NCBI GenBank assembly: GCA_963540505.1
Contig: CAUTMV010000007.1
Span: forward strand, 57,296-121,295
Origin: Wolinella sp963540505
Lineage (GTDB): Bacteria > Campylobacterota > Campylobacteria > Campylobacterales > Helicobacteraceae
Direction of reading: 5' to 3'
DNA: 64,000 nucleotides
Under the pieces are notes generated by a model, which was not told the origin of the DNA, did no database searches, and saw only the letters and a list, made by a program, of their open reading frames with translations. Positions 41,886 to 50,180 of this stretch are shown piece by piece. Position numbers and translations under genes: made by a program. Each line of letters begins with the position of its first letter. Within the stretch, counting starts at the first letter, position 1.

Positions 41886-43487
41886 TTGCTACAAACCATC
41901 AACCTAGGCATGCAATATGCCACAAAAAAGCTATTTGAAAATGTCAATGTGAAGCTTGATAAGGGCAAGCGATATGGGCTTATTGGCGCAAATGGCGCGG
42001 GGAAATCGACATTTCTTAAGATCCTTTCCGGCGAGATTGAGCATACCGCAGGAGAGATTGTGATTGAAAATGGCTTGCGATTAGGCGTGCTCAAGCAAGA
42101 TCAATATGCGTTTGAGAATCTCAGCATTTTTGATACGGTTTTAATCGGAAATAAGCGACTGTATGACGCAATCAAGGAGAAAGAGCGTCTTTATAGTGAG
42201 GGTGATCTCTCCAGCGATACGGTTAATGCGCGATTAGGCGAGCTGGAGATGGTTTGTGCGGAGGAAGATCCCACGTATGAATATGACGTAAGCATTGAGA
42301 AGATTTTGGAGGATCTCGGATTCCCCGCGGGAATCCACAGCGAGCTTATGAGCACGCTCACAGGGGGCGATAAATTCAAGGTTCTACTCGCACAGGTGCT
42401 CTTCCCTAAGCCGGATATTCTCTTCCTTGATGAACCGACGAATAACCTCGATATTCACACGATTGGCTGGCTTGAGGAGAATCTTAGACGCCACGAGGGC
42501 ACGATGGTCGTCATTAGCCACGATCGACACTTTATTAATGCCGTATGCACGCACATTCTTGACTTGGATTTTCAGACGTTGCGCGAATTCACGGGTAATT
42601 ACGATGACTGGTATATCGCTGCAAATCTCATTGCCAAACAGCAAGAAATTGAGCGCAACAAAAAGCTTAAAGAGAAAGAGGAGCTTGAGTCTTTTATCCG
42701 CCGATTCTCAGCCAACGCCTCTAAAGCCAGACAAGCTACAAGCCGTCAAAAGCAGCTTGAGAAGCTAAATATAGAATCGTTGCAAGTCTCTTCGCGCCGT
42801 GATCCGAGTATTGTTTTTAAAATCCGTCGCGAGATTGGGAATGAAGCCCTTGAGGTGGAAAATATCTCAAAAAGTTATGGCGATCACGCGGTGCTTAGGA
42901 ATCTTAGCTTTCGCTTTTTACCCGGGGATAAGGTCGCACTCATTGGACCCAATGGGGTTGGCAAAAGCACGTTTTGCAAAATCATCACAGAGGAATTAAA
43001 AAGCGATAGCGGCACGGTGAAATGGGGCGCGACCGTGGAGGTTGGCTACTTCCCGCAAAATGCCGCAGAGAGTATCGCGGGCGAGGAGAGTCTCTATGAG
43101 TGGTTGCGGAGCTTTGATAAGAAAGCTGATAGCGGCGAGATCCGCAACTGCCTCGGGCGCATGCTCTTTAGCGGCGAGGAACAGGAGAAGAGCGTGAGCG
43201 CGCTAAGTGGGGGCGAGAAGCACCGCATGATCCTCTCAAAGCTCATGCTTGAGGGCGGGAATTTCCTCGTGCTTGATGAGCCGAGCAATCACCTTGACCT
43301 TGAGGCGATCATCGCGCTGGGCGAGGCACTCTATAACTACAAAGGTAACGTCATCTGCGTAACGCACGACCGTGAGCTTATCGATGCGTTTGCCAATCGC
43401 ATCATCGAGCTCAAGGAGGGGGGCGAGGTGGTGGATTTCCGCGGCACGTATGAGGAATATATTCAAAAAGAGCCTAGAGGCTACTAG
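41886..43487 (+). CDS. ABC-F family ATPase
   Basis: A 533-residue cytoplasmic protein with two ABC ATPase domains and no membrane part. It belongs to the ABC-F proteins that act on ribosomes (YbiT/EttA-like). Walker A motifs are GANGAGKST and GPNGVGKST. The signatures are LTGGDKFKV (unusual for LSGGQ) and LSGGEKHRM, and the Walker B motifs are LFLDEPTNN and LVLDEPSNH. The linker between the domains (about 240-310) is charged and helical, as expected. The start is TTG at 41886 with AAGGAG nearby. Confidence 0.9.
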   Translation: MLQTINLGMQYATKKLFENVNVKLDKGKRYGLIGANGAGKSTFLKILSGEIEHTAGEIVIENGLRLGVLKQDQYAFENLSIFDTVLIGNKRLYDAIKEKERLYSEGDLSSDTVNARLGELEMVCAEEDPTYEYDVSIEKILEDLGFPAGIHSELMSTLTGGDKFKVLLAQVLFPKPDILFLDEPTNNLDIHTIGWLEENLRRHEGTMVVISHDRHFINAVCTHILDLDFQTLREFTGNYDDWYIAANLIAKQQEIERNKKLKEKEELESFIRRFSANASKARQATSRQKQLEKLNIESLQVSSRRDPSIVFKIRREIGNEALEVENISKSYGDHAVLRNLSFRFLPGDKVALIGPNGVGKSTFCKIITEELKSDSGTVKWGATVEVGYFPQNAAESIAGEESLYEWLRSFDKKADSGEIRNCLGRMLFSGEEQEKSVSALSGGEKHRMILSKLMLEGGNFLVLDEPSNHLDLEAIIALGEALYNYKGNVICVTHDRELIDAFANRIIELKEGGEVVDFRGTYEEYIQKEPRGY

Positions 43488-43591
43488 CGCGCTTACATTT
43501 AGATTCTTTATATTTCTCCCTCTTTAAATCCTCCTTGCAAACCCCTCAAATGCCCTTATTTTCATATTTTTCTTTTCATCATTTTTTAAGC

Positions 43592-43619
43592 GGGGGGGGG
43601 GGCACAATATTTATTTAAT
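43592..43619 (+). promoter_or_regulatory. Promoter with G11 tract, candidate phase-variable switch
   Basis: Eleven G (43592-43602) follow TTTTTTAAGC and precede, after 11 bases, the -10 box TTTAAT (43614-43619). The arrangement is the same as at 36876-36900 in front of the other SLR gene. The transcript would cover the small membrane gene and SLR protein B. Confidence 0.65.
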
Positions 43620-43640
43620 CTCATTTATAAAGGAGAAAAT

Positions 43641-43883
43641 GTGGAAGAAAAGACAGAAGAGATGGAAAAGGCGAAAAGGAGGAAGGAAGAGCTTTTCGTT
43701 TATACTGCTCTATCCCTCTTCGGTGGTATGTTTAGCGGTATGACGGTCAATGTGTTCAGCGAACGTAACCTATCGCTGGGCGATCGTATATTTAACGCTG
43801 TGTTTCTGGTGACTCTTGGTTTGATTATTTGGGGAGTGATAGCCACCTATGTGAATCATCTGTTTAAAAAGGAGAAAAAATGA
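43641..43883 (+). CDS. Small membrane protein upstream of SLR protein B
   Basis: An 80-residue protein with a charged, probably coiled N-terminus (EEKTEEMEKAKRRKEE), two membrane spans (about 19-38 and 49-70) and a Lys-rich tail. I do not recognise it. The start is GTG at 43641, five bases after AAGGAG; the overlapping ATG at 43639 is in another frame. The stop overlaps the SLR gene start as ATGA, so the two are coupled. It has no counterpart in front of SLR gene A. Confidence 0.7.
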   Translation: MEEKTEEMEKAKRRKEELFVYTALSLFGGMFSGMTVNVFSERNLSLGDRIFNAVFLVTLGLIIWGVIATYVNHLFKKEKK

Positions 43884-44512
43884 GAAAGATTGCTTTAGGT
43901 TTGGTGGTATTAGTTAGTTTGCTGTGTGTCGAGGCGTTAGGAGACTACAATTCGCAAGCGAAAGCTAGAGAGCTTGATGAGAAGTGCAGCAACGGAGATA
44001 GCGAGGCATGCAAGGACCTGGGGGTAAATTACAACTATGGCTGGGATGGCTTAAGCGAAGATCTTCAAAAAGCCATATTCTACTTCGAGAAAGTGTGCAA
44101 AAAGGGTAATGAAAAAGATGAATATTTCGCTGATGCTTGCACCAGGCTTGGGATGATATATGACTTCGAGCTACCTCGTGCCCAGCGAGACTACAAAAAG
44201 GCTCTAAAGCTCTACACTCTAGGGTGCGAGGGCGGAGAGGTATCAGGGTGCGCTTATGTTTTGAATATATACAAGAAAGGGCATGGGGTGCAGAAAAATC
44301 CCGCTAAAGGAGCAGCCTATCTGAAAAAATTATGCGATAGCAAAAATAATTTTGGGGCATGCTACCGGCTTGGTCGCTATGAAGCTGACAGAGGCAATAG
44401 AAGCGGAGCGGTGCGATATTTTAAAAAGGCTTGCGAGCTGGGAGTAAAGGATCCTCGTGCACCTGAAGCTTATGTAGATCATGCTTGCGAGATGTATGAC
44501 GACCTAAAATAG
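43880..44512 (+). CDS. Exported Sel1-like-repeat (Hcp-type) protein B
   Basis: A 210-residue paralogue of the protein at 36224-36853. It has the signal peptide MRKIALGLVVLVSLLCVEA and several Sel1-like repeats with Cys pairs (CSNGDSEAC, GCEGGEVSGC, LCDSKNNFGAC). The block KVCKKGNEKDEYF is identical in both proteins, which suggests a fairly recent duplication. AAGGAG lies before the ATG. It is followed by a hairpin region at 44556-44596. Confidence 0.88.
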   Translation: MRKIALGLVVLVSLLCVEALGDYNSQAKARELDEKCSNGDSEACKDLGVNYNYGWDGLSEDLQKAIFYFEKVCKKGNEKDEYFADACTRLGMIYDFELPRAQRDYKKALKLYTLGCEGGEVSGCAYVLNIYKKGHGVQKNPAKGAAYLKKLCDSKNNFGACYRLGRYEADRGNRSGAVRYFKKACELGVKDPRAPEAYVDHACEMYDDLK

Positions 44513-44555
44513 CTCGCTCAAGAACCTCCACTCACATAATTTTATAATTTCAGTG

Positions 44556-44596
44556 GCTTTGGTGGTGTAAATGCGCCCGCCAAAGCGCGCCGCTTT
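44556..44596 (+). terminator. Terminator with a competing hairpin after SLR gene B
   Basis: AAAGCG (44582-44587) pairs with CGCTTT (44591-44596), followed by AGCTTTTATCCTCTTTT, a weak intrinsic terminator. The same AAAGC can instead pair with GCTTTGG (44556-44562) through CCAAAGC (44580-44586). The two structures exclude each other. Confidence 0.5.
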
Positions 44597-44737
44597 AGCT
44601 TTTATCCTCTTTTGTAAAGATTAATCCTCTCGCAGCAAATGTCATCGCGCAAGTATCGACTGCATGGTGCTCGCACAGGCTTCATGATTTAAAAGCCCTT
44701 TAACTATCATTTAAACACAAAAGAATAGAGCATTTGA

Positions 44738-44751
44738 ATTTGCATGCAAAT
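44738..44751. promoter_or_regulatory. Perfect 14-bp palindrome in the SLR-pet spacer
   Basis: ATTTGCATGCAAAT is a perfect palindrome and may be a protein binding site. The 44513-44944 spacer lies between two convergent operons and otherwise holds only two terminators. No open reading frame with a ribosome site longer than about a dozen codons was seen there. Confidence 0.3.
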
Positions 44752-44903
44752 ATTTTATGTTTGGGCATTGTGCTCCTAAAAGAAGAATCTGCAAAGAAGT
44801 CTTAAAGAGGGAAAGTTTATCACTTTAGGTAGGTGGATGATGGGGCAGATTCCCGTGATTCTTGCACGATAGAGCATGTCAAAAAAGAGAGGCTAAAAAG
44901 GGC

Positions 44904-44936
44904 TTGAAGCGCGAGGGAGCGATTCCCGCGCTTCAA
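44904..44936 (-). terminator. Terminator of the petABC operon
   Basis: TTGAAGCGCG (44904-44913) and CGCGCTTCAA (44927-44936) form a perfect 10-bp stem just after petC. On the minus strand it is followed by GCCCTTTTTAG. The loop contains one GGGAATC word. Confidence 0.75.
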
Positions 44937-44944
44937 AAAGGGGA

Positions 44945-45802
44945 TTAATGCACTTCGCTCCAAATTTTGCGCTTCCAAAGATAGGCGAGAATCGACATGA
45001 CAACCATAAAGAGCATGGACTTAATCCCAATATCCTCGCGCTCAGCCTTTTTGCTATCGCCAATACTCTCGATGTAGCTCACCACTTGCGCTTGCGCCTG
45101 CTCTGTGAGACCTACGCGAGGCATCGCAGTGCCGTGGAGCTGCTTTTGTGGCTCATTGATGAATGTATGCAAGTAGTTTGTACCTTTGCTACGGATCATC
45201 ATCGAGAGATCGGGAGCCGCAGAACCCATATAGCCCGCAAGAGTCGCCTCGGGTGTGATCGGCGCAAGGGAATCGTATTTCATGCCGTGGCATCGCTGGC
45301 AAGCATCGGCGAAGACCTCTTTATTTGAGAGCTGCTTAGGGGCAATACTCCTAAAGTAGGCGACGATGTGCGCAATCTCTTCGTCGCTCATCCAATTATA
45401 CGCAGGCATCGGATAGGGCTTGCTATCGTTAAAGACATGCGCTACATGCGCTGCTTTTGTGGGCTCTTTGATGAAGTTTGCCAAGTAATTGTCCTCATAG
45501 ATGAGTCCTGCGCTGGAAAGATCCGGAGGCACGACTCCATAGCTGGCACTCGCGCTCTCATCGTCCATAGGAGCGTCAAATCCCTGAGATTTGATACTGT
45601 GGCAGGCGATACAGTTTGCATTGGCGAGCTCGCTACCTAGCGCGGAGTCGCCTTTGGAGAGATCAATTTTCTCTAAATCGCTGAAGGTGTAGTCCGCAGG
45701 GGTCACAGCCGGGTGCATGACACTGTGCGCAAGGGGCTCGACACCCCAGTAAAGCACACCTGTTATTATTGATACAATCAGTAGCAGTTTAAGCTCTCTC
45801 AT
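44945..45802 (-). CDS. petC: Diheme cytochrome c subunit of the quinol-cytochrome c reductase
   Basis: A 285-residue membrane-anchored cytochrome with two heme motifs, CIACH (64-68) and CQRCH, typical of the epsilonproteobacterial bc1-type complex, which uses a diheme protein in place of cytochrome c1. It has one N-terminal span (LLLIVSIITGVLYWG) and one C-terminal span before KRKIWSEVH. The start overlaps petB by 4 bases. Confidence 0.94.
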   Translation of the reverse strand: MRELKLLLIVSIITGVLYWGVEPLAHSVMHPAVTPADYTFSDLEKIDLSKGDSALGSELANANCIACHSIKSQGFDAPMDDESASASYGVVPPDLSSAGLIYEDNYLANFIKEPTKAAHVAHVFNDSKPYPMPAYNWMSDEEIAHIVAYFRSIAPKQLSNKEVFADACQRCHGMKYDSLAPITPEATLAGYMGSAAPDLSMMIRSKGTNYLHTFINEPQKQLHGTAMPRVGLTEQAQAQVVSYIESIGDSKKAEREDIGIKSMLFMVVMSILAYLWKRKIWSEVH

Positions 45803-47046
45803 GACAAGCCTCCTGCTTTGTTAGTTTTCTTCGCTTCAATTAGCGTAATGATAGGGAGTGCCACGACAAATAGCCCAAGGAATGTCAAAGAGGCTACAAG
45901 CCCGATATAGGCGTTGATTCCCGTAGGTGGGAGTTTGCCATAAATCGTCAGAACGATGAGGTCGATAATCATGATCCAAAACCAAACCATAAACATAGGG
46001 CGTTTGTGCGCGGGTGCGACCACGGGGCTTCTATCGAGGAATGGAAGTAGGACAAATATGACATTCGCCGCAGCAAATGCGATAAGCCCGAGGTCTGAGC
46101 TAAAGAAGAATCCTCTAAGCACCTCATAGCTCCACAAGAAATACCACTCAGGATAGATATGGAGCGGCGTTTTCATGGAATTTGCGGGTTCGAAGTTAAT
46201 CGGATCCATCGCAAAATCATAGTGGAAGCAGGTAAGATAGAGGAAAAATACCATGAACACGCAGACGATAAAAATATCTTTGGATAAGAACATGGGCCAG
46301 AACGGAATGACTTTTGCCTCTTTTTTCTTGCCCGCCTTATACTTTTCCGCTTCTGCGTCAAAGTCAATCTCTTCGCCATCTTCATTCCCTACGTGGGGCA
46401 CTCTGAGAGTGTAGAAGTGTATAGCAAGAAGAGCGATGATGAGGACAGGAAGAAGCACAACGTGCAGCATGAAAAAGCGCGTCAAGGTCGCGTCTGAGAC
46501 GACGAAATTCCCGCGAATCCAAATAACAAGGTCAGGACCAATGACGGGAATCCCGCCAAAAATATTCGTAATAACTGCCGCTGCCCAGTAGCTCATCTGC
46601 CCCCATGGAAGCATGTATCCGCTGAACGCCTCTGCCGAAAAAGCGATGAAAATTATCATACCGCCAATCCAAATGACCTCGCGACCTTTTTTATACGAAC
46701 CATAATAGATTGCGACAAACATGTGGATATAGATCACAAGGAAGACCGCCGAAGCCGCTACTGCATGGAGATGTCTCCAAAGCCAGCCATACTTTACCTC
46801 TTGCATAATCGTGTAATTCACGCTGTCAAAGGCAAGTTTCACATCGGGCTTGTAATACATAAGCAAGAAGATTCCCGAAACAAAAAGGATTGCAAAGAGC
46901 GCAATAAGCACGACGCCCATCGCCCAGAGGAAGTTGATATTTTTAGGAATCCAATACTCCGTCATCAGCACTTGCATGAGTTTTTTGACCGCGAGCCGCT
47001 GATCCAACCAATCGATAAAGCCCTCAGCTTTTCTGATTTCTGCCAT
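45799..47046 (-). CDS. petB: Cytochrome b subunit of the quinol-cytochrome c reductase
   Basis: A 415-residue cytochrome b with eight or so spans. Heme-ligand histidines appear in WLWRHLHAVAAS and RFFMLHVVLLPVLIIALLAIH, and the Qo-site motif is PEWYF (in HIYPEWYFLW). A hydrophilic charged insert (EEIDFDAEAEKYKAGKKKEA) occurs between spans 4 and 5. It is part of the menaquinol:cytochrome c oxidoreductase, between the Rieske and diheme genes. Confidence 0.95.
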   Translation of the reverse strand: MAEIRKAEGFIDWLDQRLAVKKLMQVLMTEYWIPKNINFLWAMGVVLIALFAILFVSGIFLLMYYKPDVKLAFDSVNYTIMQEVKYGWLWRHLHAVAASAVFLVIYIHMFVAIYYGSYKKGREVIWIGGMIIFIAFSAEAFSGYMLPWGQMSYWAAAVITNIFGGIPVIGPDLVIWIRGNFVVSDATLTRFFMLHVVLLPVLIIALLAIHFYTLRVPHVGNEDGEEIDFDAEAEKYKAGKKKEAKVIPFWPMFLSKDIFIVCVFMVFFLYLTCFHYDFAMDPINFEPANSMKTPLHIYPEWYFLWSYEVLRGFFFSSDLGLIAFAAANVIFVLLPFLDRSPVVAPAHKRPMFMVWFWIMIIDLIVLTIYGKLPPTGINAYIGLVASLTFLGLFVVALPIITLIEAKKTNKAGGLS

Positions 47047-47061
47047 AGTCCGCCTCCTTAC

Positions 47062-47565
47062 TTACGCTTTGCCCACGAGCTTTTGATACTCGGGACCTTC
47101 TTCGCCAAGCACAAGTTTCATGCCCTCGATTCTAAACGGAGGAATCTCCATCGGAGTAGGAGGCGGTCCGAAAGTCTGTCTGCCACAGGCATCAAACTCC
47201 CCTCCGTGGCAGGCGCACTTAAACTTCATCTCGCCTGCATCATAAAACGGAATACAGCCTAGGTGCGTGCAGATTTGGATTCCCACGGAGTAGTCCGATC
47301 CATCTACTACTACATCGCGCTCTGCGCATTTTTCCATCGCGGCACTCTTTTTTAAGACATACACCGGCTTGCCTCGCCATTCGACCGTCCGACACTCGCC
47401 CTCGTTCATTCCGCTCAAATCTACCGTCGTAAATCCCGCAGAAATGACGCTAGGCAACGGATCCCACGCACCCTTCATCGCGACTAACGTAGCACCGGCA
47501 CCCACCGCCGCTACACCGCCGAGGGTCATACCGAGAAAATCACGTCGTTTCATGTTTTCTGACAT
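47062..47565 (-). CDS. petA: Rieske iron-sulfur subunit of the quinol-cytochrome c reductase
   Basis: A 167-residue Rieske protein that takes electrons from menaquinol. It has a Tat signal anchor, KRRDFLGMTLGGVAAVGAG, and the 2Fe-2S ligands in CTHLGC and CACHGG. It is the first gene of petABC, with AAGGGGAG before the ATG. Confidence 0.96.
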   Translation of the reverse strand: MSENMKRRDFLGMTLGGVAAVGAGATLVAMKGAWDPLPSVISAGFTTVDLSGMNEGECRTVEWRGKPVYVLKKSAAMEKCAERDVVVDGSDYSVGIQICTHLGCIPFYDAGEMKFKCACHGGEFDACGRQTFGPPPTPMEIPPFRIEGMKLVLGEEGPEYQKLVGKA

Positions 47566-47612
47566 TTATGCTCCCCTTATAAATCATGATTCTTTAGCTT
47601 GAGAAACCGCGC

Positions 47613-47618
47613 ATTCTA
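47613..47618 (-). promoter_or_regulatory. -10 box of petABC
   Basis: TAGAAT on the minus strand, 47 bases before the petA start, inside an AT-rich stretch. It would give a leader of about 40 bases. Confidence 0.4.
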
Positions 47619-47722
47619 TTCAAAATAGACTTAAAATAATTTTGCAATTCGTATGTTCAAGGATATTCCAACATCGAAAAACCGTGCTCAAAACAGGCGC
47701 GCGACAATCGTCTCAAGCGAAA

Positions 47723-48472
47723 CTACAAATCCAGAAAAACGTCGCAAATCTTCGAGACTTTACCTTTGAAAAAGATCACATTTTCTGTAAGTCGCAGCTC
47801 CAAAAGCTCGCCACTTGCAGGAATCAGCACAGCCTGCGCGGGCACGATTCCCTCTTTGTTAGCTCGTAAAAGTACCGCTGCCATTCCCGTCCCACAAGCA
47901 AGTGTTTCATCTTCTACCCCGCGTTCAAACGTCCGAAGCGCGATTCCTTGGGCACAGTTTTGCGCAACATTCACATTGGCGTTAAACTCGTGCCTTAGGC
48001 ATTCAAGCTCACTTTTTGGAAGAGCAAACGCCCCCTTATCAAGGCTCACAAGATGAGGCACACCCGTATCAATAAGCCACCATGAGAATCCGAGCCTTTC
48101 AATGCCCTTATCAAGGATTTTTGGCGCGGTGAGCGTGATTTCCACATCGCTATTTTGGACACTTGCAGAGATGATTCCCGCACCCGTAAGGAATCGCTGC
48201 GTATCTCCCGCCAAAGCGTGCGTAAAAGCGTATAAAGCTGCGGCTCTTGCGCCATTCCCGCACATATTCGCGCGACTCCCATCGCGATTGTAAAACTCCC
48301 AAGTAAAATCAAGCTCACTATGGGGCAAAAGCACGATGAGTCCATCTGCCCCTAACCCCTGATGGGGGTCGCATATTTGCCTCGCCAGCGCGCTTCTATC
48401 GCCTTTTTTAAAGGTGTGAAAAATAAGAAAATCATTGCCACTTGCGCTATATTTCGAGACAGGGATTTTCAT
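47723..48472 (-). CDS. dapF: Diaminopimelate epimerase
   Basis: DapF converts LL- to meso-diaminopimelate for peptidoglycan and lysine. I take the ATG at 48472 (249 residues, MKIPVSKYSASGNDF). It is in ATGA overlap with the coaE stop, has AAGGAG before it and fits the conserved family start. An upstream in-frame ATG at 48511 would add 13 unrelated residues. Catalytic Cys residues are in NMCGNGARA and LACGTGMAA. Confidence 0.95.
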   Translation of the reverse strand: MKIPVSKYSASGNDFLIFHTFKKGDRSALARQICDPHQGLGADGLIVLLPHSELDFTWEFYNRDGSRANMCGNGARAAALYAFTHALAGDTQRFLTGAGIISASVQNSDVEITLTAPKILDKGIERLGFSWWLIDTGVPHLVSLDKGAFALPKSELECLRHEFNANVNVAQNCAQGIALRTFERGVEDETLACGTGMAAVLLRANKEGIVPAQAVLIPASGELLELRLTENVIFFKGKVSKICDVFLDL

Positions 48473-49071
48473 GCAAGCTCCTTTTTGATCCGCTCTGACA
48501 TCGCTTCGCACGCGCTTGTGAGCTCCTCAAGCGAGCCACAATTAGGCAGGACATAATCCGCAAGGGCGCGCTTTTTCTCAATGTCCATTTGTGCGCCTAA
48601 TCGCGCCTCTATCTCTGCGTTTAAAAGTCCATCGCGCAGGGCGATTCGCTCCTTTTGCACACTTTTTGGCGCATAGATGAGCACACTTTTTTGGATCGCC
48701 TCATAAGATGTGCGTTTTTCGAAAAAGAGCGGAATATCGACAAAATAGGGGAATCCTAGTGCCTCAAGAGTCTCTGCTTGCGCGAGGATTTCTACGCGGA
48801 TAGGGGGCTGAAGCAGGTTTTCGAGCTTTTTTAGCTTAGAACTTTGAGCAAAAACGATTTTGCCCAACGCCTTGCGATCGATCTTTTGATCCTTTAAAAT
48901 CCCCTCTCCAAAGAGCTCCACCACTTCATTCTTGTATTTTTGCAAGAGCTCATGTGCGATTTTATCTGCGTCAATGACTTTGTATCCAAGCAGCCGAAAT
49001 ATCGAAGCTGCAGTGCTTTTACCCGTGCCAATTCCCCCAGAGAGTGCGATTGCATAGCGCAATTTTTGCAT
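48469..49071 (-). CDS. coaE: Dephospho-CoA kinase
   Basis: CoaE phosphorylates dephospho-CoA as the last step of coenzyme A synthesis. The 200 residues have the P-loop SGGIGTGKST at 10-19 and the CoA-binding pieces IDADKIAHELL and VDIPLFFEK. It lies 2 bases after speE and overlaps dapF by 4 bases. Confidence 0.94.
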   Translation of the reverse strand: MQKLRYAIALSGGIGTGKSTAASIFRLLGYKVIDADKIAHELLQKYKNEVVELFGEGILKDQKIDRKALGKIVFAQSSKLKKLENLLQPPIRVEILAQAETLEALGFPYFVDIPLFFEKRTSYEAIQKSVLIYAPKSVQKERIALRDGLLNAEIEARLGAQMDIEKKRALADYVLPNCGSLEELTSACEAMSERIKKELA

Positions 49072-49073
49072 GA

Positions 49074-49862
49074 TTAATTTTTCGCGATGTTTTTGAGTGC
49101 TTCTTTTAGGAATCTTGGCAGGATAAAAGCACTTTGATGAAGAAAAGTATCGTAGTTTTGCACATTTTGGAGCATATCTGCGCGTTGCAAAACAATATCC
49201 GCTGTGGGGTGGAAGCGGCGCGAGAGGAAGAGGAAATGATTATCCGTGATGAGTGAAAAGGGCGCGATAAAGGGCATTGCAATGGAAAAATCGCATGCAA
49301 TTTCTGCGATGTATCCTCTCATCGTCTGTATATTTAAAATAAGATTTTCTAATCTAGTGATGAGGATCCCGTCATCTGATAAAATGCTCTGAAACGATGC
49401 TGCAAGCTCCTTTTTTAGGTGCGATAGATAGATGATTACGTCATATTGCCCTTTTGGAGGAATCGAGGACAAAATGCGACATCTTGCGTGCTTCATTACC
49501 TCTTGAAAATGGGGAAAAAAGCTAATGAATGAGTGGAGAATCTTAGAATCCTCTTGCACAAAATCTACTTCCAAATCCTCGTATTTTAGGGCTTCAAAGG
49601 CGACTTCAAGATCAAATCCTCCCGCGATGAGCAGGCGTTTAGGGGCGGCGTGCGTGCATAAGGGAATATGCGCGAGAATCTCGCTCTCTTGGTGCAGGAG
49701 ACTGCGCAAAAATATGCGATTCTCATTGACTAGCGCGATCTCATCAAACGCGTCGCTTTTAAAAATCTCCACACGATTGCACTCACTCCGCGCGTCGAGA
49801 ATCTTATGCTTAATAGCGTATTCTTGCTGGAAATCCGCGCTATCTTGGCGTGTCATCCACAC
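49074..49862 (-). CDS. speE: Spermidine synthase-like aminopropyltransferase, Helicobacter type
   Basis: A 262-residue protein of the divergent, shortened SpeE group found in Helicobacter. It begins MWMTRQ, parallel to H. pylori SpeE (MWITQE). It keeps LLIAGGFDLEV (the GGGD-type donor site, here GGFD), DFVQEDSKILDSF-like DFVQEDSKILHSF, and a C-terminal AFILPRFLKE. The start is GTG at 49862 with AAGGAG eight bases upstream, although an ATG lies two codons later. It is the first gene of speE-coaE-dapF. Confidence 0.85.
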   Translation of the reverse strand: MWMTRQDSADFQQEYAIKHKILDARSECNRVEIFKSDAFDEIALVNENRIFLRSLLHQESEILAHIPLCTHAAPKRLLIAGGFDLEVAFEALKYEDLEVDFVQEDSKILHSFISFFPHFQEVMKHARCRILSSIPPKGQYDVIIYLSHLKKELAASFQSILSDDGILITRLENLILNIQTMRGYIAEIACDFSIAMPFIAPFSLITDNHFLFLSRRFHPTADIVLQRADMLQNVQNYDTFLHQSAFILPRFLKEALKNIAKN

Positions 49863-49960
49863 GGCACGTCTCCTTGTTTGGGGTCTTTTGTTTAAGCTTT
49901 TTGGGGAATTTTAGTAAAAAGAGTTTAAACGAAGTTTGACAGAGCGGAGGTTTGGGAAGG

Positions 49961-50066
49961 CTTTAGACCTCCATTCAGATACCTGCGGCACACGACGCTT
50001 TAGGAGGCTCTGCTGTGTTCCCACCCTGAAGCATTATCCCAAAGCACCATTGCACAGGTCTAAAAG
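49961..50066 (-). ncRNA. ffs: Signal recognition particle RNA, small (4.5S) type
   Basis: The minus strand holds CAGG-GUG-GGAA-CAC-AGCAG (50010-50028), which is SRP domain IV: the CAGG/AGCAG internal loops around a GGAA tetraloop with a complementary GUG/CAC stem. The next helix, GCTTTGGGA (50037-50045) with TCCTAAAGC (49997-50005), is fully paired. The outer strands TTTAGACC (50057-50064) and GGTCTAAA (49962-49969) also pair. The total of about 106 nt matches small bacterial SRP RNA. The exact ends are estimated. Confidence 0.88.
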
Positions 50067-50068
50067 GA

Positions 50069-50158
50069 GGCGTTCAATCCATGCGCACAAAAGCCACAGA
50101 GCGTCCAAAATCTGCCCCGATTCTTAGAATTGGGCGAGAAAAATATGGACTGAACGCC
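50069..50158 (-). ncRNA. Unidentified 90-nt hairpin RNA preceding ffs
   Basis: GGCGTTCAGTCCAT (50145-50158) pairs over 14 positions with ATGGATTGAACGCC (50069-50082). The inside holds a second stem, GCCCAATTC / GAATCGGGGC, with a 3-base loop. It begins just after a good promoter and ends 2 bases before the SRP RNA, so it is transcribed as the 5' part of the ffs transcript. It is too short for 6S RNA, and it lacks D- and T-loop features, so it is not a tRNA. Function unknown. Confidence 0.6.
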
Positions 50159-50180
50159 TACTTCCGTTTATGAGGCGGGA

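Noticed and set aside
50069..50158. tRNA-Ser-like element (7-bp acceptor-like ends GGCGTTC/GAACGCC)
   Set aside because: There is no D-loop, T-loop or anticodon arm pattern; the ends continue into a 14-position stem.
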